Shown one piece after another: positions 1-16,411 of a stretch of DNA of 64,000 nt; the first letter of the stretch is position 1; the number at the start of each line of letters is the position of its first letter. This stretch comes from Kudoa neothunni (taxonomy: Eukaryota > Cnidaria), in contig OZ199840.1 in assembly GCA_964304625.1 (NCBI GenBank), positions 5,518,001 through 5,582,000 on the forward strand, read 5' to 3'. A program made the position numbers and the translations under genes. The notes below the pieces were generated by a model that was given only the letters and a program-made list of their open reading frames with translations, made no database searches and was not told the origin of the DNA.

Positions 1-1297
1 TCAAAATGCTTAAAAATCGTATATTTTGATTTGTGGCGAATACTTTACCTTAAAGTTAATTTTAATTAAACAAAAATTATCTATATAATTTGTTATTAGT
101 TAATTGATGGATATAAATAAAAAGATAATTTAATAAAATAAATAAAAAATGTTCATGTTTGAATTTTGGAACAATTACTGTTAATAACATTTTTTAAATC
201 ATGAATAAACTACGAAACAAAATTTGTAAACTAAAAGCGCAATTATGCCATAGTTCAATTGAAACAGCTTCATTCTAATTTTATATAGAATAAATTAGAA
301 AGTTCTGTTTTTAAAATTGGAAGTCCGGCTTGATTGAACATTTACAAACTTATTACTAACAGATACAAATAAAAAAATTCAGCGAAAAATTAACGACTTC
401 GAATTTGTTAAAATAATAGAAAAATAATTTTTTTGTGTATTTATCAAGAGCAGAGATTCCACGTGAATCCGAATGTGCTCTACATTTAATTTATTTCCAG
501 TTTATAGGTTAATTCTTTTTTATCTGAATTTAACTACATAACGCAATTTTTCGTGATAAGAACAGAAATGAAAAAAGTTTTGAAAAAGATGTGAATTAAC
601 AGGACGAATTGTAGGGAACGACTCTATGTCCGATTTTGTGTGCGACACCGCCCCAAGTTTGTACACAGATACTGTAGTACTGTAGTTTCACTGATACTTT
701 AAAAGAAATAAAATAGTTTATTCCAAAAAAATAATGCAATGCTGAATTTTGATAAGAAAATTCTTCGTAACATTGATTACAAAAACCCACTGTGAACGAA
801 TCACACAATCTTGTTAATAAATTGACTTAATCTCTTCGAACTAGAGGATCCTCAACGTCGACCCTCGATTTTTTGAAGCCCTATTCGTAGTTCAACATTT
901 TTCAACTCAAACCTGAAACCATTAAAACTTTATGAGCATTTTCGGGCTAAACACGATGGAAGTTCGTAGACAAGAAATGATTTTGATTCATTGAAAAACT
1001 GCGTGCAATTCGTAGGAAATTACTTTTGTGGAGCTTTAAGGATTCAAGTTGAAAATAATCAAAAATTTTGCCAAAATGTAATGGCTAACATTGTTTACCA
1101 CCTTAAAGCGTTGATTCCCACATTTGATGGGAATTTGGGCGCATCTGACGTTTAGATCATCAACCCATTTTCACTTAAATTTGAAAATATATATATATAT
1201 ATATATATAATGACGATCACAATATAGAAGAGCTAATTTATTTGGAAGAATGTTAAGCGATGAGACTCATTATAACTCAAATACACTTTAAAAATTA
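1..1297. other. Gene-free AT-rich flank
   Basis: I see no supported gene here. The sequence is AT-rich with a short TA dinucleotide run near 1187-1209. Short open frames, such as one of 70 codons on the minus strand near 600-800, lack recognisable motifs. The right edge leads into hAT transposon debris, so part of this stretch may be older element sequence. Confidence 0.5.
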
Positions 1298-1426
1298 TGG
1301 TGTCACGCTCAGACTCCTTATCCATCCTTTGCAAAACGAGCGTTGAATATTATAGCTCCATTTTCCATTACTTGGTTGTGTGAGCCAGTTTTTTCATTTT
1401 TGTTGCGTCTAAAAAACAAATATTGA
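1298..1426 (+). mobile_element. hAT transposase C-terminal fragment (ZBED5/FAM200-like group)
   Basis: A 43-codon stretch translates to a typical hAT C-terminal dimerisation segment: a YPSFAKRALNII block, then APFSITWLCEPVFSFLL, then RLKNKY and a stop. This matches the pattern YPxLxxxALxxLxPFxTTYLCExxFSxLxxIKxKYR seen in the ZBED5/FAM200/ZMYM6-like branch of hAT transposases. The catalytic upstream part is not recognisable within the preceding kilobase. It is a decayed remnant. It differs in motif from the hAT fragment about 0.6 kb downstream, so at least two hAT lineages left debris here. Confidence 0.75.
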
Positions 1427-1970
1427 AATATTTTATTCTTTTTGTTGTTTCTAAAATGTTTTATCGATGGATTTATTGATTTCTTTGCTTGTCTATTTCA
1501 TTCCTATTTTGAATTTTGTACGTAAATGACTTAAAAACAATAGGTTTAATTTATTTTCATAATAAACTTTTTAAAAGATAAAATTAATTATTTTTATAAA
1601 ATTCAGTTATTCCTAAGAATAATTAATACTATAAAATTAAATTTATAAGTTTAAATTGTAATTAAGGTCGTATTAGAGAACTGGTTTTCTTTAATCCTTT
1701 ATATAGGGAATTAAGGTTGGGTGCGGATATAATTCAATAAATTAATTGACCAACACTCAAAAATTTTGAGGAGACTTTTCTTTTTCTTTAAATTTTTCAT
1801 ACGGTGAAATCTATTGATCCAACCATTCCATTTACTATTGGCAAATTAAATTTTGATTATCGTTATTACATCTTGAAGGTAGAGAAGATTGAGGTTCATA
1901 ACGAGTACTACGTGTTACGTAAAATGATAAAGAAAGATTCAACTCGAACCTTAATATTGAATACCTGAGT

Positions 1971-2160
1971 AAAGTGTGGAATGATTATCCCACTCTTTCG
2001 AGATTTTGTCAAGAAATATTGATGCGACCAGTTTCCCCCATTGATATCGAAAGGAGTTTCACAAGATTTCGAAATATATTTGGAAAAAAATAAACGTCGA
2101 AAATTACCAATCCTATTTATAAGGAAGAACGTTAGAGCATTAGCACATTAGTTGTATATT
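1971..2160 (+). mobile_element. hAT transposase C-terminal fragment (second lineage)
   Basis: The frame beginning KVWNDYPTLSRFCQEIL continues as MRPVSPIDIERSFTRFRNI before a stop near 2082, with weaker similarity after it. This is the hAT family C-terminal dimerisation domain: hydrophobic helix, then SPxxIERSFS-like box, then a basic region. No zinc finger or catalytic core is seen upstream, so this is a truncated copy. A separate, non-matching hAT tail lies about 0.55 kb upstream in the same orientation. Confidence 0.75.
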
Positions 2161-3732
2161 TATTATTTTCCCGCTCTTAGCATTTAAAATATTACATTAG
2201 CGTACTGTTACTACTCCTTGATCCACAAATAGTACGATTAAAAATAGAAGAGATATTCAATTTCTTGTGAAGTCGTCTTTCTTTTTCATGCAATCATAAC
2301 AGATGTACCTGATGATAATCTTCCAAACAGGTCTCCAGAGAGCAAAAATATACCCACTATTGCAACAGCGGAGTGTGTGTATTTAAACTATTTCCTCACA
2401 TTAAACGTAACTTGAAAAAAAGTAGTGTTATTTTGATGTAAACGCGATGTGACCTGGAAAAACATCAAATGGAATAATATTTACACCGTTTGCAGGGTGT
2501 ATAGATTGTGTGTGGTGGACAAAAAAATCTAATACAATGTAACGTGTTGTAGTCGTCAGCCACAAAATTGGATTCCAAAATTTACTAAGGTTAGATGAAT
2601 ATTTATGTACTTTATATTATGTTTAGAGTATTTAACTGGTTAAAATTGACCCGAATAACAAAGAGTTCATCTCTCGTGATAGTTGGTTTACGGTATCCAG
2701 GGAAAAATAATAATTGACTTATGGTGCCTCTAAGACATTAATACTTTTGAGATTCGGCGAAAAATAACCAGAAATTCGTTTATGCGATTTTTATAAAACA
2801 AACTAAAAAATTTGTCTGACGGACATATTGACGTTTGTGTTCTAGATTTAAAACCTAATTTTAATGCATTTTAATGCGGTGTTTTATATATCTAAAGAAC
2901 AATTCACAAGAAGGTGTAAATCATTTTAGGCACCTAGCAAAGGGTATTTTAAATAGTTTTGAGATTGATTCCGCCTTCTAAGTGATCGTTTTGCCAACTG
3001 TTAAAGTAGTAAGGAGGAGTTTCCAAGTAATAAGTTTATCACTCATTTTAGCAGCATGTTATCAATAAATTTGTCATTAATAGTTCAAAATGAGTTAAAA
3101 TCTATTGTTATATTCTAAGTGGTACTCTCGTTTGTATAATTTTTTAATTCATCGATTTTTCCAGTAAAATAAAACTTATTAAAAAGTATACTTGTATAAC
3201 GGGAGTTAAAAGCGGACTATCCCTCAAATCTCTTAAGATGTTAAACAAATTCGGTTATTGATGTTAAGTTATTTGAAAACATTAAATATTTTCTTGATAT
3301 CTATCGAATGGCATAAATGTAATAAAAATATTCTAATTAAATTTTGTATTATTCAATAAAAATCTGTTTAAATAAGGGGCGAACATTATTTTACAAAGTA
3401 CCTCCAAAAATAATTACGTTCTATTTTGGCACCATTAACTGAATTATTTGATTCCCCTTTGATTGATGTATTTTAATAATAATGTGTGTATCTTAGTTTT
3501 ACTACATTATAAGACAAGTAAATGGGTTAAATTAAAAAAAGATCATTTTAAAATAAAATCATTTCGCTGTCTAATATATTTTAGGAATTATGATCAAACA
3601 ATCGATAGAATCTAAATATATTTAATTATTTTATTTAACATAATATTGATTACACAAGTTATGATAGATTTCTTTGTTTGAAGTAATTTTTTATTAAGCC
3701 GGCTGTGAAAACGAAAAATATTCTCGTAACGA
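2161..3732. other. Intergenic, upstream of T-box gene
   Basis: No coding region is supported. The base composition is AT-rich without long tandem repeats. This stretch should hold the promoter of the T-box gene that begins at 3733, but I cannot point to a specific control element. Confidence 0.4.
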
Positions 3733-6306
3733 ATGAACAATAGAAACACTCTTAATCATCCTCAGAGTTTAAAGTGCACAGATAAAATAATCAGAACGTA
3801 TTTGTATCCATACACAAATTCGAATGGAGGTTGTAGTACGTATAATAATTCCGCGTTTACTAACAAGTACAGCGCCATGAGTAATCAAATTAGTTTACCA
3901 GCCCGTAAGAGGCACAATAATAATGGGGCATATCCGCCAGCAGCATCACAACTTTTGGCATTCGATCCCAACGTTTTGGAAAGAACCGGTGCTGAAAAAT
4001 TTATTTATACCTCACACGCTCCTTCTGGTAGTATTTATAATTCTTTCAAAAAGAAGCCTAATAACTTTATAAAATTAGCAACAGAAAATTCCACTGATAT
4101 CTTTTGGTCAGGACACAATGAAATAAATCGACAACCACAGCAACCTTTGACATTTGGCTCGGATTATATTGGGAAAAATTTGAGTGGATCATCAGCGCTT
4201 GTCACATCTCATTACTCTTCGTACACGCCCAATCCTTTACTAAAAGGTTCATCTACTAACTGGTCTTGCTGTAGGAATCAATTTTCCTTCATAAACAATC
4301 CGGTAAAATATCAATTAGCTACATCATCAACTAATGCAGATATTCAATATACTTGCGTTCCCAACCTTAATACCACTGATTGTAGCAATACAATTGGCCA
4401 CAATGATAATCATACTAATGGTATTTTAACTTACTCTTTTTTTGAGAATAATTATAATATAGTTGATGACAAACAGTATTATAAAAGTAAAGTTTCAGAT
4501 GAACTTAACACAAGTTACAAACACGACATTAATCAACGTGCCAATGATTGTTTTCAGCTGGAATTTACTAAATCAACTTACTTGAGCTATTTAAAAAATT
4601 ACATTTATAACAAAGATGTACCTATATATTCGATTGTAAATGGAGCTGGAAATCAACTACAAGAAGAGATTGCGACATGCAATAGCAATGAGTCCTCTGA
4701 TATCGCCACCACAATCACTGAGTTAGTGGATGAAGGTAATGATTTTATTATTGAAATAAATCTACTCACAAGTAGCAATTAAACGATATAATTTGACAAA
4801 AATCATCCTTCAAAAAGAAGAAACCAAGCAAAATAAAAACTCTCAAACAACATTGAGTGGACAAATCCAACACAACCTATGTGTGTTATCAAAGCAACAA
4901 ACTCTGGTCGATTATGATGCCTCGTCAATTTCCCCCCACTCGAACATTCTAGCTAAAAAAAATCAATTGGGTGATAAACATAACAACGAAAACAAAATAA
5001 CGCAAATGACAACTCAATATCAAACTGAGTGTTCGTTGCAATTTTTTAATGAACGAGTGGATCCTCACGCGAATATTTTAATAAATGGAGGTCAGCCAAC
5101 TTCAAAAAATGGATTTATAAATTACATGAACCTAAATGGTACTTGTGCTGCATCTTCCAAAAAAAGGAACGATCATACCATAGCAAGATATGAGCCATTC
5201 CCAAAAATATCCCCAATAACACCTCCATCAAATTTACCTGTCATTGTGCAGAATGGATTTAGGCCGATTGTCATTGGTAATGTATCCACTCTAAAATTCA
5301 GTTGGATAAATATTGTTTAAGACAAATCTAAAGTGATTTCCAATTATCCAATAGGGTTAAATGTGTATGGCTATTACGTTAGACATTATGTGTTACCAAG
5401 TATAGATTAATAGAGTAATCCGATATGTATTTTTATTGATATGAAACTGTAGACCTTCACATTGAATCCCTGCCAGACTCACTGTATAAATTGTATCTGT
5501 TGTATCAAATCGGAAAAATTGATTGTTCGTATTTTTTTATTGAGCATTTGTTATTCCAAATAAAAGACATTCAAAGTTGGCTCCCTTTCTTATCTTATGG
5601 CAACGAATTCAAGGTGAACAAAGAAGGAAGGTAAATAACACATTTTTGATAGTTGTCGATAATGCGGTAAAAACGGGGAATGAAAATTAAATTTTGAATT
5701 AGGAAAATATTCCCAAGAATAGTATTCATTCCTAGAAACCTCAACCCGAAAACAAAATACAGTTTTTCTCTGAAATTCTGTCCAATCAAAATGCACACGG
5801 GGAATGGAGAATACAGGGAATTCACAGAGATTATGCAATGAAGGGAGCCCATTGGATGAACCACCATATCTCATTTGCGGAAATCAAACTGACAAACAAC
5901 CGAAAACATGAAGCCGGGAACAATATGGTCTCCATACTATCATCATATATTGCTTTGTTCCACTAAAATGTGTCTTTTTATAGGTTGTGCTAAAATCTTC
6001 CGAAAAATACGTCGTTAAACTTAAAGTAACTATACATGACAATGAATTTGGAAATGCATCAAAAACATCATCATTTTTCGGATCGGTAAATGTGATACGA
6101 TTTCATTCAAGAACATCATACACTTATTTTGAGGTAAATTTCAGTTGGTATACGCATTGATGTTGTTATTAATTCGAATTCTATTTATTCAGATAAATGA
6201 AATGAATAAGAGATTTAACAAATACGCTAATGGAGAAAGAGGAGGAAAGGACTTTGGTAGAAACAAACGGGACGATCAACGAATAAATTTTTATAATAGT
6301 ATTTGA
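3733..6306 (+). CDS. Divergent T-box transcription factor
   Basis: Expected to be a nuclear DNA-binding regulator. The first exon gives about 350 residues rich in Asn, Ser and Thr with no recognisable fold; a 46-nt GT-AG intron near 4779-4824 joins it in frame to a second Asn/Gln-rich exon ending near 5310. The T-box starts near 5570 with a Trp-containing helix, then GNEFKVNKEGRKIFPRIVF (family: GxEMxVTKxGRxMFPxxxV). Further on come GAHWMNHHISF and AEIKLTNN (family: GAxWMxxxVSFxKLKLTNN), and after an intron VVLKSSEKYVVKLKV (family: ILNSxHKYxPRxHI). The C-terminal part is poorly conserved: the usual VTAYQN and NPFAKGFR boxes are replaced by HSRTSY and NKRFNKYANG-like sequence. Within the exon at about 5780 the conserved frame changes by one base without a possible intron, so this is a sequencing error, a young lesion or frameshifting. 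The start and the stop at 6304 are best guesses. Confidence 0.75.
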
Positions 6307-6309
6307 TTT

Positions 6310-6594
6310 ATGAGTGTTGTTGTGCGTTTGGCCGGTAGAAACTTTACCGATTTCTCTTTAGCATGTCCAAAATGTCTAGAAACTTCGTCTTCACCTCATG
6401 ACCAATCCACAGCTACTACTCATCTACGATTTTTGAGAAATATATCCAACAATGTTCGATTCATTCCTTGCGAGGGTGTTTACGGATTAGATCACAGCGA
6501 TGATACCCTTTTGAAGATTGTGCTTGATGCAGAATGTACCCCTGATTATATTCAATGTCCGATCTTTAGAGTATGGCAGAAACCGGAACACTAA
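6310..6594 (+). CDS. Unidentified ORF directly after T-box exons
   Basis: A 94-codon open frame in the same register as the last T-box exon, separated from it by a single TGA. It contains two CPKC/CxxH-like spots and a well-structured tail (SDDTLLKIVLDAE, then CPIFRVWQK). I do not recognise a family. It may be the true C-terminal part of the T-box protein if the TGA is removed by splicing or is an error; no GT-AG pair of suitable length is obvious. Alternatively it is chance. Confidence 0.3.
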   Translation: MSVVVRLAGRNFTDFSLACPKCLETSSSPHDQSTATTHLRFLRNISNNVRFIPCEGVYGLDHSDDTLLKIVLDAECTPDYIQCPIFRVWQKPEH

Positions 6595-6599
6595 TACGA

Positions 6600-9367
6600 G
6601 CAGTACTAAATAACTGGCTACGTTTTATTAATAAAAATATTCTCTACTTCTTCCTGGTTTTTTCGATTGATCAATCTATTATTTTGTTAGACATCAAGTT
6701 AATTTTTCCTCACATACATATTATACATATACACATATACATTTATTTATGTTTATTCCGTTTTAATACTTTTATGTGTTGCTGAATTCTTATCGTTCAA
6801 CGTTCAACCCTAAAGTTTCGATACGTACATTTTCTTAGTTCAGCAAGCGCGCAATTCAATTTAAACTTTTCAAGATGAAGAAAAAACTTACTTTCAGGGT
6901 ATTTTCATAATTTAATGGTTTCCATGGCATTTTATATTTAGTGAACTTAAAAAAATGTTTAATATTAAGGCAAAAATATTTTCAATGAATAAAATTTCAT
7001 GTAAATGCGTGTGTAACTATTTTTTTACTTAACAAGAAGTCATTTTGGCTTATTTCAAAGTCTATATATCTTTTTCACAACAACTATCAACCCCTCCCTA
7101 AGTCATGTGAAATCTGATATAATTTTTACATGAAAATAAAACGAATTTTGAGTAATACTCGAAAATATAATGTTACGGAGTTTCAGTTTGACATAAACTT
7201 TTTTAATTTAACAAAAAATTTAAATAAGAATAATAAAAAATAATCTTTGGATTATAAAGATGGGAAAAATGAGAACATTTGGAGTTGTTATGTATTATGC
7301 CCCGTTACTAATTGCGAGTGTATAGGATTTCTCAAGATTCAGTAGTTATTCGTTATTGCTAATTTTTTTCTCTCAATATTTCATAATCTAACTATAAAAA
7401 TTGCGAAAAAATAAAATGAATGCAAGACGGTGACTATATAATACCATACACTCTTGATTACTCGTGTATTTCCATATTTCCATTAAAAATAATCACCTAT
7501 TTCTAAAGAAAATTCAAAATTTAAACCCAATAGAGAGTTTCATGACTTGGAATTTTATGATCTACACACTTTTTAACATAAGACATTTTAAAATATATTA
7601 AGCACATTTATATATTTAAATACTCCGAAATAATAAAAATTTCCAATCATTAATAGAAGAATTATCTAACAACTTTTTATACAAAATATTCAATTTATGG
7701 ATATAGCAGATAAGGAGAGTTCACACGATCGATCAAATGATATCATATAGCATCATATGGCATCATATAGCATCATATGGCATCATATAGCATCATATGG
7801 CATCATATAGCATCATATGGCATCATATAGCATCATATGGCATCATATAGCATCATATAGCATCATTTGGGTAGAAAATTAATAATAACTCTTCAAAAAA
7901 TTCGAACCCGCATAAAAAGAACAAAAAGTATAAATGAATATCGACAAATATCGACGAATATCTTTAGCGTGTGTGAAACGAAAATCAATATGCAGGATCT
8001 GGTTTAAACAAGCACATAACAAGAATATAATCGAACTGTTTTGTGTTAATCCAGTAGATTCTCGAACAAGAATACCTACAGCAAATTCGACCATGCAGTA
8101 TCGGAGATATCAAATAATCAATAGAAACACAAATATTTTTCAAGCAGAAAATTAATACCCCTCATACGTTGAATTAGATAGCAGCGAATATAACAAAATA
8201 CAGAATATCGATCCAAGCAGTGACTAATCCGACTGGGCATTTCAAACAATCCGCTAATCCGAGGAGTGTGTAGGTTTGACTTTGTAGTCAGCTATTAATT
8301 TGAACGAATTTTGCTACACCAACTGTATGCAAAAGTAAGATTAACCATCAGTTCGATAAATTTTGAATAATGCTATAAATATCTATAATTATCAACAAAT
8401 ATTTCTACTCCTCATCCACATAAATAGATCGCGGTGATTTGTTAACAAGACAAGTTGGTAATGGCTCACAAAGCATTAGCTCTATAAATAATAGTTCCCA
8501 ATCCTAAAATGATATCTACATCTTATTACATTCTCACCAACACCTTATCAATCCCTAAAGAATTTATTTTCTTCATTTGTAAATTAAATTAATCATTCCT
8601 GATTCCACACATATTTTCACATGTATTCGGCTAATTCTATCATTAAAGTCAATTGAATTATCCATTTTTAAGGTAATAACTACCACCAGCAAAACAAAAT
8701 AAGCAAATTACAGCAGTATTTTTAATGTTAGAACAACTCTACACCGATTGGACTTTAAATCCTTCGTTTATATAGTGAGCTATCGGTGAATAATTATCAC
8801 GGAAACAACACCCTAATATTAGCAGCTCCACACACTCAGCCGCCAATATTGATTATTCACACAGAGTTGGACGAATAATCAATAGCCGAATCGATATTTT
8901 AACACCTTTATTGCTTCAAAACAATTCTCATTTGTTTATTTTTATTTGGACAAATTTAAAAGCTCAATAAAATCCCAACTCACATCCAATGATCAAATCA
9001 CACCTAATAATAATTAATAGTTTGGTTGAGTGGATGTTTGTTTTGAATGTTGGCTGTGTGTGGTCACATGACTATAATGGTGTGAAGACCAATGTAATGA
9101 GTAGCGAGTAGATTTGGTCGGATAAATTAATCCAATTATGATTGCCACTGTAGTAACAACTTGTATCAGTCTGATTCCTTAACTAACCCACTCAATAAGT
9201 GTGGTTTATCACTTTGAAACGAACTCATTACGAGTGTTGATCATCGTTAACACAGTTATTTTGAATTTAATCCCCACAAGATCGCCAACTCCAAACATAA
9301 TCAAGGTGGATTAACTATGTGACACTTGTATTGGATTGTTGTTGATCCTCTTTTATAGTGAGAAAGA
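6600..9367. other. Intergenic region between T-box and glycogen synthase genes
   Basis: No protein gene is supported. It contains the minisatellite at 7741-7870. Close to the glycogen synthase start there are many short inverted motifs, for example an 8-bp stem around 8851-8880, but none is identifiable as a known control element. Confidence 0.4.
7741..7870. repeat. Minisatellite of alternating 10-bp units (20-bp dimer)
   Basis: Twelve consecutive units of the form CATCATATRG. Position nine alternates strictly A, G, A, G through the first eleven units, so the real period is a 20-bp dimer; the last two units are both A and are followed by a decayed unit. There are no spacers, so this is a tandem array and not a CRISPR. 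The unit contains ATG and CAT and is partly palindromic (CATATG). Confidence 0.95.
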
Positions 9368-12300
9368 ATGTCGTTGAAGCCGCATAAAAAACCAAAAACA
9401 ATATATTTTGAAGTGGCCTGGGAAGTTGTAAATAAAGGTATATAACAAATTTGAAGGTGATTATTGGAAAAATTGGTTTTTCTTGTGTAAAAGTTGGAGG
9501 AATTCATACCGTGATCAAATCGAAAGCTCCTGTCACAACCGGTGAATTAGGAACTAGCTACTACATGCTAGGGACGTATGATCCACGATTTGCTACAGCT
9601 GATGTGGATTTGAAGGAGCCAACCGATCCAATTTTGGAGGATGCCTTGAACACGTTACGGACTAATGGTACCAAGGTGATTTTGATTTATTTTATTATTA
9701 TTAAACGATTATTCGATATAATAAATAAATAAATATATATATTTTATTTATTTATTTATTTATTCATTCATTTATTCATTCATTCATTTATTCATTCAAT
9801 TGTAGGTTTATAGTGGAAAATGGTTGATTGAGGGTTATCCTAATGTAAGTTATTGATTAAATTTTTACGTTAAAATGATAAAAATAATTGATTTAATTAA
9901 ATTCTTTTGGAATAATAGTAATTAATAATAACAGCGATAATTTAATTGAATTTTTTGTAGTATTTTATCGTAAATAACGCATTAGGTTATTCTTTTCGAT
10001 ATCTCATCCGCATACAACAATATCGACGGATGGCGATTGGAACTAGCGGAAAAATACAACATCTACGTGCCCTGGAATGACAAGGAAGGATCTGACGTGA
10101 TTGTGTTTGGTGGTGTGGTTGCTTGGTTTATAAATGAGGTTGAGAAACGACTTCCTCGAAAACGCAGTATATGTGCTCATTTTCACGAGTGGCTTTCAGC
10201 AGTGGGGTTGATTTTTATTAAAAAATGGCGGCCAAACGTAGCCACTATTTTTACCACCCATGCAACATTAATGGGCAGACATTTGTCTGCTGCTCATCAT
10301 GACATCTACCATCACATGGGCCATTTCAATTTGGATAAGGTGAGTGGATTTTTGCGTTATTCGAACGAATATTTTGATCGATTGGAAATTGGATCATTTA
10401 TTTGTAGGAAGCTGGAGATCGTAAAATCTACCACTGTTATTGCATCGAAAGAGCAGCCGCACACACAGCTGATATTTTCACCACAGTCTCTCATGTGACA
10501 GCAGACGAAGCCACAATGTTCATGGGAAGACGACCCGATATTATCACTCCTAATGGCTTGAATGTGATCAAATACTCGTAACTATTATCCGCATATTGGC
10601 ATATTTAATCTAACAATACTTTTGAGTAGAGTTTTGCATGAATTTCAAAACAAACATGCAATCTCCAAATGTAAAATAAATAAATTTGTGTCAGGACATT
10701 TTTCCGGGTAATCTCTTATTCGCTGGATGCTCTGTTGATTATTGAAATAGAAATTATGATTTTGACCTCGAGAAAACATTGTATTTTTTCAGCGCTGGAA
10801 GGTAAACATTTGTTCTGTTTATTATTTAAATCCACCTTTTTTCAATGTTAAGATACGAATATTCAAATAAAGGAGTGGATTTGCTGCTTGAAGCGCTTGC
10901 TCGATTCAACGCTCATCTTAAAGTAAAACTGCTTTATTTTATATGCAATAAGTTTGTCTTTTTATTAGGCGACAAACAGCGACATCACCGTGGTTGTTTT
11001 CCTTGTCTTCCCAACCGCTGTACATCATCACAATGTCGAATCGTTGAAAGGACAAGCTCTACATAAACAACTTGTGTAAGTGTTTATTGGATTGTTCAGC
11101 TTCGAAATTATAACCCAAGTTTGAATGAAATGATTGATCTATAGTGATACTATTAATGAAATCAAGAATAAAGTCGGCGAAAAACTTCTTGACAGTGTAT
11201 CAAGGTAAATTTTTGGAATGGATGGTCATTTTAATGTTGATTTCTCTGTTAGACGTACGTTGCCTGATGCTGATGAACTTTTGGATTGTGATGATATTAT
11301 GAAGATGAAAAAATATCTCATCTCTTCGAAAGTTTGTTAATGTGGCTATTTATTCGAAATGATAGAAATTTTTATTGTAGAGATCACTTTTCCCACCAAT
11401 CTGCACACACAATGTAGTAAATGATTGTGGTGATCCAATTCTGTGCACATTACGGCGTTTCAATTTGGTCAACGATCCCAAGGATAGAGTTAAAGTGACA
11501 GAATTTTTAAAAACAATGAAATTATTGGTGGTGATAGGTGGTCTTCCATCCAGAATTTCTCAACTCCACCAGCCCCCTCTTCCCTATGGACTATGAGGAT
11601 TTTGTTCGTGGTTGCCATCTTGGCATATTCTGTTCTTACTATGAACCTTGGGGTTACACACCGGGTATGTGTGAGACGATTTATTTATTGACTTATTAGT
11701 TGATTTGTGTGAGTTGTAATTTTTCGATGTGGCCTATTTAGCTGAGTGCACTGTCATGGGTGTACCTTCGGTTACCAGCAATCTTACCGGATTCGGCGAA
11801 TACATGTACTCCAAAGTGAGCTATCCTGACAACTACGGAGTATACATTGTTGATCGACGATTCCAGACATTTGACGAAAGTGTTAACCAACTGAATGATG
11901 TAATTATTTTTGTCCATTCCATTCTATGTTATATCCCATTATATAATGATGATAATGATAATGATAATGATGATCTATATTATAGTATCTCATCCGATTC
12001 ACCAGCCAAAACAAACGGCAACGCGTCGTCCAACGCAATAGATGTGAACGATTGAGCGAGTTGTTGGACTGGAAACTCCTTGGAAAAGTAACAGATTTAT
12101 ATATCATATATTTAAATTCACAATCGATAATAGTACTACAAAAAAGCTCGGCAAAATGCTCTCCACAAAGTCAACCCCAACAACTATGAATGCTATGAAA
12201 ATACCGAAGATGACATGGAAATATTGGTTAACATATTTTATTCGACTTAAAAACAATAAACTCTTACTGCCCTATAGAATAGCCTATCTGTACAACTTAG

Positions 12301-12442
12301 AAGATCATTGTCCATGTCCACATTCACCGAAGTTGATGATTATGAATTCAGTTGTTACGATGACGACGACGAGGAAGACGAGTCAGAATCTCACGCCAAT
12401 TCTGCCAGTAATAGTCTCACATTCTCAAAATCCAACGTTTAA
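9368..12442 (+). CDS. GYS1: Glycogen [starch] synthase, animal GYS type
   Basis: Transfers glucose from UDP-glucose to the growing end of glycogen (GT3 family), in the cytosol. Seventeen exons sum to 2019 nt, 672 residues; the sixteen GT-AG introns are 43-141 nt. Visible family blocks in order: [17 protein letters not shown] with the substrate-binding K-x-[108 protein letters not shown] carrying the paired catalytic Glu; and the Arg-rich glucose-6-phosphate switch [14 protein letters not shown]. The N-terminus before the first block is only 13 residues, against about 33 in human GYS1, so the N-terminal inhibitory phosphosites are absent. The C-terminus has an RRSLSMS stretch and an acidic Asp/Glu run. 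One intron holds an AT-rich tetranucleotide run. Symbol is by family; vertebrate GYS1 and GYS2 cannot be separated here. Confidence 0.97.
9726..9803. repeat. TTTA/TTCA tetranucleotide run inside a glycogen synthase intron
   Basis: AT-rich simple repeat made of ATTT and ATTC units within the second intron, ending directly at its acceptor. It probably explains why this intron (130 nt) is longer than most others in the gene. Confidence 0.8.

Positions 12443-16411
<3,969 letters not shown>

Noticed and set aside
841-868. Cloning-vector polylinker (CTAGAGGATCC and GTCGAC close together)
   Set aside because: Order and spacing do not match a known polylinker and flanks are ordinary AT-rich sequence; chance is more likely.
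7741-7870. Possible CRISPR array
   Set aside because: Units are contiguous 10-bp tandem copies with no spacers, in an animal-type genome.
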